A stretch of 11,198 nt of DNA, from positions 1-11,198 of the forward strand of contig DASVEW010000071.1 of NCBI GenBank assembly GCA_036380355.1, given 5' to 3'. Positions 1-7,136 of the stretch are shown here, piece by piece; the first letter of the stretch is position 1, and every line of letters starts with the position of its first letter. The stretch comes from JACDAN01 sp036380355. GTDB taxonomy: Bacteria > Actinomycetota > Thermoleophilia > Gaiellales > Gaiellaceae. The position numbers and the translations under genes were made by a program. The notes beneath the pieces are model-generated. The model was not told the origin of the DNA, searched no databases, and saw only the letters and a list, made by a program, of their open reading frames with translations.

Positions 1-1
1 C

Positions 2-1354
2 CGCGACCGGTTCGACTCCACGCCGGGCATCGTCTACGCGGCCGGCGTCGAGCACGCCTACAACCTCGCGCGCGAGTTCCGTGCCGCCGGGCTCAAGGCG
101 GAGGCGGTGAGCGGCCGCACGCCGCCGGTGAAGCTCGCGGAGATCCTCGCTGCCTACGAGCGGGGCGAGATCGACATCCTCATCAACGCGATGTTGCTGG
201 CCGAGGGCTGGAACTCGCCGCGCGCGACGGTCTGCATGCACCTCGCGCCGACGGCGAGCCGCCGCGTGTACCAGCAGCGGATCGGCCGGATCATGCGGAT
301 GCATCCGCGCAAGGAGGCCGGCGTCGTGGTCGACTTCGTCCCGAAAGGCGCAACGCACAACGAGCGCGTGGTCTCGCTGCACAGCCTGCTCGACGCCGAC
401 TTCTACCGCGAGGGGGCCCGCGTCACACCTGCTCCGCGCCGCCGGCCGCAGCGCCGGGCGCGCCGCAAGCTGTCGCCGGCGCCGTGGCTCGTGCCGGTCA
501 CGCCCGACGTCAAGCGCCGCCTCGGCGTGATCGCCCGCGAGTGGCAGCGGATCGACCCGCGCTACCTCGACGAGGACGAGCAGCGCTTCTGGGCCCAGAT
601 CGCCGGTCGTCAGGTCCGCTTCGAGGAACGCGTGGACTTCGTCAGGAAACTGACCGAAGCCGGCACGACGAAAGCCGCGCTCGAGCAGTTCCTCTTCACC
701 TGCGCCGCCGAGAACCCGAATCGCCGGCTGCGCATGACGGCCCTGGCCGACCGGGTCTCGATGGGCGTCGACCGCGCGAGCTTCGACGACCTCGTCACGC
801 TCGTCACCCAGGCGCCCACGTGGGAGAAGGACCGGGCGCAGGGCGTCCGCGTGCTGCTTCGAGGCCTCGCCGACGGCAAGGCGGACGCGCCCGAGCAGAT
901 CCTCTGGCGCTGGACGTGGCGCCTGGCCCGCGCGACGCGGAAGATCCAGGACCGGCGCGCGAGCGCCGAGTACCCGGAGGCGAAGCGCCTCCTGGGCGCG
1001 CTCGCGAACTCCAGGGGCCATCGGCACGAGGAGAACGCCGCGAAGCTCGTCAACACCGCCCGCGACCTGCCGCCCGAGGTGGGCACGGCGCTGCTGGCCT
1101 CGGCCGAGGGGTACACGCCTCGTGCCAGCCGGCTGATCGAGTCGGCCCGCGAGAGCCTGGGTACGGTCGAGGAGGTCGCGGCCGCCCTCGCGGAGAACCT
1201 GCCGCAGCCGAAGCTCCAGGGCCGCTCGCGCCGCCGCCGCCGCCGGAAGAAGAGAGGCGCGAAGGCGCAGCAGCAGGAAGCCCAGCAGAGCCAGAACGGC
1301 GGCGAGCCGGAAGACAAGCCGGCGGAAGAGCCGGCTGCCGCCGAAGCGTCCTAG
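2..1354 (+). CDS. Superfamily 2 DEAD/DEAH-type helicase, C-terminal part (5' end outside the window)
   Basis: The frame is open from the left edge, so only the last 450 residues are visible and no start is called. Residues 1-125 look like the second RecA-like domain of an SF2 helicase. GIVYAAGVEHA (about 9-19) fits motif IV, LAEGWNSP (about 66-73) fits motif V, and QQRIGRIMRMHP (about 91-102) is the arginine-finger motif VI. A helical region of about 270 residues follows that I do not recognise. The tail is low complexity: an Arg/Lys run (RSRRRRRRKKR), then a Gln/Glu/Ala-rich end that is probably disordered and may contact nucleic acid. ATP-dependent unwinding or remodelling of DNA or RNA is the family role; the substrate cannot be read from this part. 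The TAG stop directly abuts the stop of the convergent PAC2 gene. Confidence 0.88.
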   Translation, partial: RDRFDSTPGIVYAAGVEHAYNLAREFRAAGLKAEAVSGRTPPVKLAEILAAYERGEIDILINAMLLAEGWNSPRATVCMHLAPTASRRVYQQRIGRIMRMHPRKEAGVVVDFVPKGATHNERVVSLHSLLDADFYREGARVTPAPRRRPQRRARRKLSPAPWLVPVTPDVKRRLGVIAREWQRIDPRYLDEDEQRFWAQIAGRQVRFEERVDFVRKLTEAGTTKAALEQFLFTCAAENPNRRLRMTALADRVSMGVDRASFDDLVTLVTQAPTWEKDRAQGVRVLLRGLADGKADAPEQILWRWTWRLARATRKIQDRRASAEYPEAKRLLGALANSRGHRHEENAAKLVNTARDLPPEVGTALLASAEGYTPRASRLIESARESLGTVEEVAAALAENLPQPKLQGRSRRRRRRKKRGAKAQQQEAQQSQNGGEPEDKPAEEPAAAEAS

Positions 1355-2242
1355 CTACTGATCCGTCGCGGCCGGCGGTTCGCCGTTGTTGCGGTCCCGC
1401 TCGCGGAGAAAGCGTGTGAGCTCCGCCGCGAGCGCCTCTCCCGAGGGAATGTCCTCCTCGTCGAACTCGTCGGCGCGGCGCTCCAGGTCCTCGACGTACG
1501 CCTGGGTGTCCGCGTCCGCCGCGACGGCCCGGCTCACCTGCTCGGCGTAGCCCTCCGAGGCCTCGCGGAGCTCCTCGACGTCGATCTCGATCCCGAGCAT
1601 GTCGCCCAGCCGCTCGCACAGCGCCAGTGCGGCGCGAGGGCTCGGTGTCAGTGAGACGTAGTGCGGCACGGCGGCCCAGAGGCTCGCCGACGGCAGGCCG
1701 CGCTGCTTGCACGCGTCGTGGAGGACGCCGACGATCCCCGTCGGCCCCTCGTAGCGCGAAGCCTGGAGGCCCAGGCGCTCCACGAGCTCCTCGTCGCTCG
1801 CGCTACCCGTCACCGGGCTCGGCCTCGAGTGCGGGATGTCGGCGAGCAGCGAGCCCAGGGTGACGACGAGCTCGACGCCGAGCTCCTCCGCGAAGCCGGT
1901 GATCATCTCGGTGAAGGCGCGCCACCTGAGGTTCGGCTCGATGCCGAGCAGGAGCACGATGTCGCGCTCCAGTCCCTCGGCGCGGGCGCGGTAGAAGACG
2001 GTCTCCGGCCAGTCGATGTGCCGCGTCATCCCCTCGACGAGCTTGACGTGCGGCCTCGTCGCCTGAAAGTCGAAGAACTCCTCGGGGTCGACGTCCGCGA
2101 TCTGCTCCGCATCCCAGAGCTTCGCCAGATAGCCGCCGGCGAGCGAGGCGCCCTGTCCGCCGTCGTTCCAGCCGCGGAACGCCGCGATCAGGACCGGCCG
2201 GTCGAGCACCGGCTTCTCGGCGATGCGAAGCTCGTCTGCCAT
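1355..2242 (-). CDS. PAC2 (proteasome assembly chaperone 2) family protein
   Basis: This 295-residue protein resembles the bacterial PAC2 family. Near the N-terminus it has RPVLIAAFRGWNDGGQGAS, then DPEEFFDFQATRP and later LLGIEPNLRWRAF, PHSRPSPVTG and GIVGVLHDAC, all typical of this fold. Eukaryotic and archaeal relatives assist proteasome assembly; the actinobacterial members have no settled function. The C-terminal 70 residues are acidic and helical (DVEELREASEGYAEQ and onward) and probably extend the core. The ATG is preceded by an AAGGTGG ribosome site that overlaps the TAA of ctaA, so it is very likely co-translated as the last gene of the operon. Its stop is back to back with the helicase stop. 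Confidence 0.85.
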   Translation of the reverse strand: MADELRIAEKPVLDRPVLIAAFRGWNDGGQGASLAGGYLAKLWDAEQIADVDPEEFFDFQATRPHVKLVEGMTRHIDWPETVFYRARAEGLERDIVLLLGIEPNLRWRAFTEMITGFAEELGVELVVTLGSLLADIPHSRPSPVTGSASDEELVERLGLQASRYEGPTGIVGVLHDACKQRGLPSASLWAAVPHYVSLTPSPRAALALCERLGDMLGIEIDVEELREASEGYAEQVSRAVAADADTQAYVEDLERRADEFDEEDIPSGEALAAELTRFLRERDRNNGEPPAATDQ

Positions 2243-2251
2243 CGGTCCACC

Positions 2252-3133
2252 TTACCCCTGCCGCGCTGAGAGCCAGGCCGGCGGCCGCCAGAGCAGCGCG
2301 GCGAGCGCGACCGTCAGCGTCCAGACAGCGGCGGCGAGCCCGACGTGGACGGCGACGATCCCGTAGGGCAGCTCGAGCCGCCACTGGAGCTCGCCCACCG
2401 CCATCTGCACGATCAGGACGGCGAGCAGGAGTAGCGAGAGCCGGAACAGGCGCGGCGACAGCGAGCGGCGCGCCACGAGATAGCCGAGCACGAACAGGAA
2501 CACGCAGCCGAAGACCGCGGTGATGCGGACGTGGAGGTAGAGCGCGTCGGGGAGGTTCCAGAGGCGGTGGATCACGTCGGGGTCGCCGGAGTGAGGTCCA
2601 GCGCCGGTCACGAGGGTTCCGGTCACGACGAGCCCCAGGCAGGCAACAGCCAGGAGGATGCCGCCGATCCGCAGCTCCCGCGGGAACTCGATCGATGCCG
2701 CACCCAGCTCGGCACGGAGAGCCTCGACGAGGACGACGATCGCGCCGGCGAGCGCGAGCAGCGCAACCAGGAAGTGCACCATCACCATCTCCGGCGGCAG
2801 GTCGTAGCGGATCGTGGCCAGACCGAGCGGTGCTTCCGCGACGGTGAGCAGCGCAACCGTGACCGCAGTCCAGAACGTCCAGCGCGGCAGCCGTCGCGCC
2901 GCCCACGCCAAGAGGATCGAGAACGTGATCGGGAAGATCCCGAACACGCGGTTCCCGAACTCGATGAAGGCGTGCGAGTCCTCCTCCGGGAAGAACGCGC
3001 CTTCCTCGCAGCCGGGCCAGCCCTCGCAGCCGAGCCCCGAGCCGGTGAGCCGGACGAGCGAGCCGGTGATCACGATCACGTAGAGCGACACGACGGTGGC
3101 CGTCGCCAGCCACCGGATCCGCCTCGGCGTCAC
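2252..3133 (-). CDS. ctaA: Heme A synthase, CtaA/COX15 family
   Basis: This 293-residue membrane protein has about eight hydrophobic segments. In the family it oxidises the C8 methyl group of heme O to the formyl group of heme A for cytochrome c oxidase. Visible marks are TGSLVRLTGSGLGCEGWPGC (about 23-42, with a Cys36/Cys42 pair like the loop cysteines of Bacillus CtaA), TGTLVTGAGPHSGD (about 171-184) and candidate heme-ligand histidines near 120, 189, 201 and 263. The first-half Glu-x-x-His motif reads EFGNR (58-62), so Asn replaces that His; I believe this is common in actinobacterial members. The start is the GTG in a GTGA overlap with the hydrolase stop. The frame stays open much further upstream, but that stretch lies over the hydrolase gene and is not membrane-like. 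No other cytochrome oxidase gene is nearby. Confidence 0.88.
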   Translation of the reverse strand: MTPRRIRWLATATVVSLYVIVITGSLVRLTGSGLGCEGWPGCEEGAFFPEEDSHAFIEFGNRVFGIFPITFSILLAWAARRLPRWTFWTAVTVALLTVAEAPLGLATIRYDLPPEMVMVHFLVALLALAGAIVVLVEALRAELGAASIEFPRELRIGGILLAVACLGLVVTGTLVTGAGPHSGDPDVIHRLWNLPDALYLHVRITAVFGCVFLFVLGYLVARRSLSPRLFRLSLLLLAVLIVQMAVGELQWRLELPYGIVAVHVGLAAAVWTLTVALAALLWRPPAWLSARQG

Positions 3134-4005
3134 GCCGATTCCGCCCGGTCGAGGAAGTCCGTGAGGACGGCGCGGAACTGCTCCGGCTCCTCCACGAACG
3201 CCATGTGGGAGCTCTCCTCGAAGAGCACGCGCTCCGCGCGCGGGATGCCGCGCTGGGCCTCCTCGGCGAGCGCGGGCGTGCACTCGTCGTAGCGGCCCGA
3301 GGTGACGAGCGTCGGCACGCGGATCTCGTGCAGGCGGTCGCGGACGTCCCAGTCGCGGAGCCTGCCGTTCGCATTCCACTCGCTCGCGCCCCAGAGGGCA
3401 CGGTAGACCGGTGTGCCCTTCTCGGCCTTCCCGCGCTCGACGAAGTCCGGCGGCGGATCGACGAGGAGGATGTGGCGGCGCCAGAACTCGTCCTCCGCCG
3501 CCCGGTAGTCGGGGTGATCGAGCGTGCCGGCCGCCTCGTGCTCTGCGATCGCCCGCCGGTGGTGCTCCGGAAGCTCGTCGCGGAGCCGCGCGGCCTCGGC
3601 GGTCCACGTCTCCGTCGAGGTCGGCGGCGAGTTGAGCGTGAGGCTGAGGAGGCCGGACGGCCGGGTCAGCACGTACTCGATCGCGAGCATCGAGCCCCAC
3701 GAGGTGCCGAGCAGGTGGATCCGGTCGAGCCCGAGCCACTCGCGCAGCGTCCGGAGCTCGTCGACGAAGAGCTCGACCGTCCAGAGATCGGGGTCGTCGG
3801 GCCGGTCGGAGCTCCCACAGCCGAGCTGGTCGTAGACCACGAGGCGGCGGCCCTCCTCCGCCAGCCGCTGCAGGGGCTCGAAGTAGTGGTGCGTCGAGCC
3901 AGGCCCACCGTGGAGGCAGACGAGCGGGACGGCGTCGTCCGGACCGATGTCCCGGTACCAGGTCCCGAACCCGCGGAACGGGATGCGCCCCTCGACGACC
4001 CTCAC
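3130..4005 (-). CDS. Alpha/beta hydrolase, proline iminopeptidase (S33) type
   Basis: This is a 291-residue cytoplasmic alpha/beta hydrolase. LHGGPGS (31-37) forms the oxyanion region and YDQLGCGSSD (58-67) is characteristic of proline iminopeptidases. GTSWGS (100-105) is the nucleophile elbow with Ser102. Asp240 (in SGRYDECTP) and His267 (in SSHMAFVEEP) complete the triad. A helical lid fills the middle (about 130-210). Family members release N-terminal proline from peptides, though relatives act on other amides or esters, so the substrate is uncertain. I chose the GTG at 4005 because it makes a GTGA overlap with the apgM stop and begins the conserved sheet (VRVVEGRIPFRGFGTWY). A start 50 codons upstream would add only an Arg/Pro-rich shadow of apgM. 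A GTGA overlap also links it to ctaA downstream. Confidence 0.88.
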   Translation of the reverse strand: MRVVEGRIPFRGFGTWYRDIGPDDAVPLVCLHGGPGSTHHYFEPLQRLAEEGRRLVVYDQLGCGSSDRPDDPDLWTVELFVDELRTLREWLGLDRIHLLGTSWGSMLAIEYVLTRPSGLLSLTLNSPPTSTETWTAEAARLRDELPEHHRRAIAEHEAAGTLDHPDYRAAEDEFWRRHILLVDPPPDFVERGKAEKGTPVYRALWGASEWNANGRLRDWDVRDRLHEIRVPTLVTSGRYDECTPALAEEAQRGIPRAERVLFEESSHMAFVEEPEQFRAVLTDFLDRAESA

Positions 4006-5252
4006 GGGCGGAGCGGCTCCAGGATCGACGGGTAGCCGTCGGCGCCGTCGAAGGGCGTCGGCCGCGAGCCGAGGAAGAGCGGCCGGTCGGCGGCGTTCAG
4101 CAGCACCGGCATCAGGTCGGGCCCGCGGAGCTGCCCGAGGATGCCGGCCGCGCACGGGAGCTCGCCGAAGGACGTGACCCGGTCGGCGCGGACGCCGGGG
4201 CCTGAGAGAAGCAGTGGGACGGGATCGCCCGAGTGGATCACCTCGGGATAGGCGGGCGTTGCGTGGTCGCCGGTGACGCAGACGATCGCGCGATCGGTGG
4301 GCAGGTCCGCGAGGGCTGCGTCGAGCGCCTCGATCGTCCGCTGCTTGACCGCCGGATCCTTCGTGTGGCCGGCCTCGTCTGCGGCCTTCTGGTGCGAGAA
4401 GACGAACGTGTCGCCGGCGTCCAGGCGTTCCCTGATCAGGTTCAGTCGCTGCTCGAGGTCGGCGGTCGGGTCGTCGGTCTCGTCCGCCTCCAGCGGCTCG
4501 AGCCCGACTGTGCGGGCCAGGCCGTGGAGGAAGCGGGAACCCGCGATGAAGGTGCCTGAGACGCCGTGCCGCTCCGCGAACGTCGGCGCCTTACGCGCGC
4601 GGCCCCACCACTTCAGCGTGATCACGTTGAAGCGCTCTCCCTCGAGGCGGTGCAGGACCTCGCGCGTCCACGCCTCGGCCGCTCGCGCCGTCCGCTCTGC
4701 CTCGGCGACCACGGGCTGCGGCCGGAGGACCGGATGGCGGTCGCGGAAGAAGGCGTCCGAGTCCGTCACCCGCTCGTCGGCGCCGCCCGACACGCGCAGG
4801 ACCGCTTCCCCACGCCCGAGGTTGGAGAGCGTGAAGCGGAGGCGGTCCACCTCGATCTCCGCGCAGCGCTCCAGCAGCTTGCGCGCATCCTCGTCGTCCT
4901 CGCCGCGTCTGGGACGGCCGGTCAGCCAGAGCCGGCCGTCCCGCTCCTCGGCCGGGCGCAGCGCCGCGAAGGCGAGGACGTCCGCGGGGTCGACTCCCTG
5001 GCCGGCGCCGAGCGCCTCGAACACGGCGCGGCCCGGGAACTCCTCCGGCCGATAGCCGAGCATCGACCAGTGCGCGACCTCGCTCGACGGCGCGCGTCCC
5101 GGCCCGACCGCGTGAAGCACGCCGGCCGAGCCGCCGGCGGCAAGCGCGTCGAGGTTCGGGGTCGTAGCGGCCTCGTTGGCGGTGCGGCCGCCGAGAGTCG
5201 CGTGCGCGCGGTCTCCCAGCCCGTCGAGCAGGACGAGGACGATCGGATACAT
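4002..5252 (-). CDS. apgM: Cofactor-independent phosphoglycerate mutase, archaeal (ApgM) type
   Basis: This 416-residue enzyme belongs to the alkaline-phosphatase superfamily of metalloenzymes and should interconvert 2- and 3-phosphoglycerate in glycolysis. Metal and phosphate-site features are DGLGDR (10-15, first metal aspartate), TTPNLDALAAGG, SSEVAHW with the likely nucleophile Ser57, GHTKD, and TGDHATP with its metal-binding Asp-His near the C-terminal quarter, followed by SGDPVPLLLSGPG. The length fits ApgM (about 400) rather than the 510-residue bacterial GpmI. The start is the ATG immediately before the first beta strand (MYPIVLVLLDG). An in-frame ATG 14 codons upstream lies inside the inverted repeat and adds non-family residues. 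It is the first gene of the tight apgM-hydrolase-ctaA-PAC2 string. Some related enzymes act on other phospho-sugars, so specificity is inferred. Confidence 0.85.
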   Translation of the reverse strand: MYPIVLVLLDGLGDRAHATLGGRTANEAATTPNLDALAAGGSAGVLHAVGPGRAPSSEVAHWSMLGYRPEEFPGRAVFEALGAGQGVDPADVLAFAALRPAEERDGRLWLTGRPRRGEDDEDARKLLERCAEIEVDRLRFTLSNLGRGEAVLRVSGGADERVTDSDAFFRDRHPVLRPQPVVAEAERTARAAEAWTREVLHRLEGERFNVITLKWWGRARKAPTFAERHGVSGTFIAGSRFLHGLARTVGLEPLEADETDDPTADLEQRLNLIRERLDAGDTFVFSHQKAADEAGHTKDPAVKQRTIEALDAALADLPTDRAIVCVTGDHATPAYPEVIHSGDPVPLLLSGPGVRADRVTSFGELPCAAGILGQLRGPDLMPVLLNAADRPLFLGSRPTPFDGADGYPSILEPLRP

Positions 5253-5280
5253 CGCGCGGAACCTAGCCAGGTCCGCCCGG

Positions 5281-5374
5281 GGCGACACGAACAACCCGTT
5301 TGTGTTGCATCACACGCTCGAGGGAGCGGCGAATGGGCGTGAGTGATGCAACACAAAGTCCGGGTCGTGTCGCC
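5281..5374. repeat. Large two-tier inverted repeat between nadM-like and apgM genes
   Basis: The outer arms GGCGACACGA (5281-5290) and TCGTGTCGCC (5365-5374) are perfectly complementary over 10 bp. The inner arms TTTGTGTTGCATCAC (5299-5313) and GTGATGCAACACAAA (5343-5357) are perfect over 15 bp. They are separated by an internal loop of 8 and 7 bases, and the centre is a 29-base loop that itself holds a small CGCTC/GAGCG hairpin. No T-run follows on either strand, so it is not a standard intrinsic terminator. It lies in the leader of apgM and could be a dispersed palindrome, a MITE-like element or an RNA control structure. No target-site duplication is obvious. Confidence 0.85.
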
Positions 5375-5393
5375 GATCGCGGACGTGGCCGGT

Positions 5394-5930
5394 TTAGACC
5401 GGAACGCGATCCAGAGAGCGGATGACCCTCGCGACCCCCGGCGGCACGAGTGACTCCCACTCGACGCCGGCGCGAAGCGCTTCCCGCACGCTCTCACCGG
5501 AGATCTCCTTGTCCGCTCCCTCGTCCAGCACCACCACGTCGTAGCCCGCCTCGCGCATCCGCTCCACCTTCGTCCCGCCCCACTTCGAAAAGAGGCGGAT
5601 GTACTGGGTCACTCCCTCGGGCACGTAGGCCGGCCAGAGCTCCGGCTCGTTCACCGGGAAGGGGATGACGTGGAAGCGCGCCAGGTCGAGACCGAGGTCG
5701 ACCGCGGCCGCCTTGACCATCAGCAGCCGCTCGGCGTAGCTCCAGGGGTTCGACTCGGGGAGGTGCCGGAGGGGATCGCTCGACTCGGGCCGGATGCGCG
5801 ACGGATCCGGGTTCGTGATCCCCACGAACAGCTCGTCGGAGCGCTCCGCGGCCCCCCGCAGGTACTCGAGGTGGCCGTTGTGGAACGGTTGGAACCTGCC
5901 GTGGATCATCCCCCGCGCCGCGCGGGTCAT
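5394..5930 (-). CDS. nadM: Nicotinamide-nucleotide adenylyltransferase-like protein (archaeal NadM type)
   Basis: This 178-residue nucleotidyltransferase has the N-terminal GRFQPFHNGHLEYL (about 11-24), the GRFxPxHxGH nucleotide-binding signature. It also has the C-terminal ISGESVREAL, the ISxxxxR-type motif that holds ATP phosphates. The compact size and SDELFVGITNP resemble archaeal NMN adenylyltransferases, which make NAD from NMN and ATP. Other members of this superfamily act on different nucleotides, so the substrate is likely rather than proven. The ATG at 5930 overlaps the selD stop as ATGA, which argues for this start and for coupling; a second ATG eight codons in (5909) directly before IHGRFQ is the alternative. 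The inverted repeat follows its TAA. Confidence 0.75.
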   Translation of the reverse strand: MTRAARGMIHGRFQPFHNGHLEYLRGAAERSDELFVGITNPDPSRIRPESSDPLRHLPESNPWSYAERLLMVKAAAVDLGLDLARFHVIPFPVNEPELWPAYVPEGVTQYIRLFSKWGGTKVERMREAGYDVVVLDEGADKEISGESVREALRAGVEWESLVPPGVARVIRSLDRVPV

Positions 5931-6958
5931 TCCACGACGACCCCTGCGCCCTCCTCCACCCGGCCGACGCGCCTGAGGAACAGCCTCCGCGCGTCGAACT
6001 CCGCCTCGAGCACGGCACTCCGCTCGGCCGCCACGGACACGAGCAGCCCGCCCGCCGTCTGTGGGTCATAGCCGAGCGCGACGAGCGCGTCGGAGGCGGC
6101 GTTCAGCTCGAGGTGCGGCCCCGCGAACTCGCGGTTCCGGGGATCTCCGCTCGTAAGGATGCCCGAGCGCGCGAGGTCCAGCGCGCCGTCGATCGCCGGG
6201 AAGCGCGCGGACTCGAGCCGGAGCCTCACGCCGCTCCGCTCGGCGACCTCGTGCGCGTGCCCGAACAGGCCGAAGCCGGTGACGTCCGTGACCGCGTTCG
6301 GCTCCACACGGCGCAGGACGGACGCAGCGTCCATGTTCAGCGTGCGCATCCACCGGACGGCACGCTCGAGCGGCTGCGTGCCGGCGACGCCGCGCTTGTA
6401 GCCCGTCATGATCAGGCCGGTGCCGAGCGGCTTCGTGAGGAAGAGCGTGTCGCCGGGCCGCGCCCCGCTCTTTGGCCAGATCGCGTCGGGCCGGACCGTG
6501 CCCACGACGGCGAGGCCGTACTTCGGCTCCTCGTCGCGGATCGTGTGCCCTCCCGCGAGGATGCCTCCGGCGGCGCGCACCCGCTCGTCGGCCGCGGCAA
6601 AGATCGCGGCGAGCATCTCGCTGGGCAGCGACTCCGGGAAGGCGGCGATCGAGAGCGCCAGGAGCGGCGTCCCGCCCATCGCGAAGACGTCGTTGAGCGC
6701 GTTCGTCGCAGCGATCGCGCCGTAGTCGTAGGGGTCGTCGACGACCGGCGGGAAGAAGTCGAGCGTGAAGATGATCGCCCGGTCGTCGTCGAGCCGATAG
6801 ACGGCGGCGTCGTCCGCCGGCGCGAGCCCGACGAGCAGATCCTCCGAGTCGACGGGAACGAAGCCGCGCAGCAGCTCCTCGAGCCGGGCAGCCGAGTACT
6901 TCGCCGCGCAGCCGCCGCACGAGGCGAGATCGGTCAGTTTGACGTCCGCGGTCTCCAG
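5927..6958 (-). CDS. selD: Selenide, water dikinase (selenophosphate synthetase), Cys form, probable CTG start
   Basis: SelD makes selenophosphate from selenide and ATP for selenocysteine or selenouridine synthesis. The catalytic segment is LTDLASCGGCAAK, with Cys17 and Lys20 when counting from the CTG at 6958, the same numbers as in E. coli SelD. DDAAVYRL, TLDFFPPVVDDPYDYG, TNALNDVFAMGGTP, AGGHTIRDEEPKYGLAV, LFLTKPLGTG and TDVTGFGLFGHAHEV are all classic. The length is 343 residues against 347 in E. coli. No ATG, GTG or TTG occurs in frame from the TGA at 7081 down to the ATG at 6679, and that ATG would delete the catalytic Cys/Lys and much of the ATP site. The CTG at 6958 is preceded by GAGGGGAG ten bases upstream and gives the expected length, so I chose it; an indel or wrong base remains possible. 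The 3' end overlaps nadM by ATGA. No selA, selB or tRNA-Sec is present here. Confidence 0.87.
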   Translation of the reverse strand: METADVKLTDLASCGGCAAKYSAARLEELLRGFVPVDSEDLLVGLAPADDAAVYRLDDDRAIIFTLDFFPPVVDDPYDYGAIAATNALNDVFAMGGTPLLALSIAAFPESLPSEMLAAIFAAADERVRAAGGILAGGHTIRDEEPKYGLAVVGTVRPDAIWPKSGARPGDTLFLTKPLGTGLIMTGYKRGVAGTQPLERAVRWMRTLNMDAASVLRRVEPNAVTDVTGFGLFGHAHEVAERSGVRLRLESARFPAIDGALDLARSGILTSGDPRNREFAGPHLELNAASDALVALGYDPQTAGGLLVSVAAERSAVLEAEFDARRLFLRRVGRVEEGAGVVVE

Positions 6959-7035
6959 AAGCCTGGGACTCCCCTCGCTGGAATGCTGCCCGGCCTGCTT
7001 GCCCGGGTCAACGCCGACCGGCCGGCCCCTATTCC
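6954..7035 (-). promoter_or_regulatory. selD leader with mutually exclusive hairpins (candidate cis-regulatory RNA)
   Basis: On the minus-strand RNA, GGAAT (7035-7031) can pair with ATTCC (6984-6980), enclosing CCGGCC (7025-7020)/GGCCGG (6995-6990) and a GGTC/GACC hairpin (7019-7016 with 7009-7006). Alternatively TCCAG (6982-6978) pairs with CTGGA (6958-6954), which contains the proposed CTG start, and encloses GGG-GAGT-CCC (6974-6965), which covers the GAGGGGAG ribosome site. The two folds share bases 6982-6980 and cannot coexist. This looks like an on/off translational switch, but I recognise no known riboswitch class and no ligand is implied. Confidence 0.4.
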
Positions 7036-7046
7036 ACCGCTCAAAG

Positions 7047-7075
7047 GGCGACGGCGGCCGAGGCCGCCGTCCGCC
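7047..7075 (-). terminator. GC-rich hairpin downstream of the ABC1 kinase gene
   Basis: On the minus strand a perfect 9-bp stem, GACGGCGGC/GCCGCCGTC with a CTCG loop, is extended by three more pairs across a bulged G. It is followed by CCCTTTG. The stem is strong but the T-run is only three bases, so it is a weak intrinsic terminator candidate between the ABC1 gene and selD. It also begins only 3 bases after an in-frame TGA of the selD frame. Confidence 0.5.
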
Positions 7076-7136
7076 GTGTCAGGGGAGAGGAGGAGCTTGG
7101 TAATCGAACCGCATTTCGACGACCAAACCCCCTCTC

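Noticed and set aside
484..1419. Long frames opposite to or out of frame with recognised genes, such as this one
   Set aside because: Their products are Arg/Ala/Pro/Gly-rich shadows typical of GC-rich DNA, with no motifs; similar ones occur at 2531-3292, 6113-7276, 7614-8582 and 9081-10448.
3134..3739. 202-residue N-terminal extension of CtaA
   Set aside because: It lies fully over the hydrolase gene in another frame, is not membrane-like, and the GTG at 3133 forms a GTGA overlap.
4006..4155. Longer N-terminus for the hydrolase
   Set aside because: The extra 50 residues are an Arg/Pro-rich shadow of apgM; GTG at 4005 gives a GTGA overlap and the normal family start.
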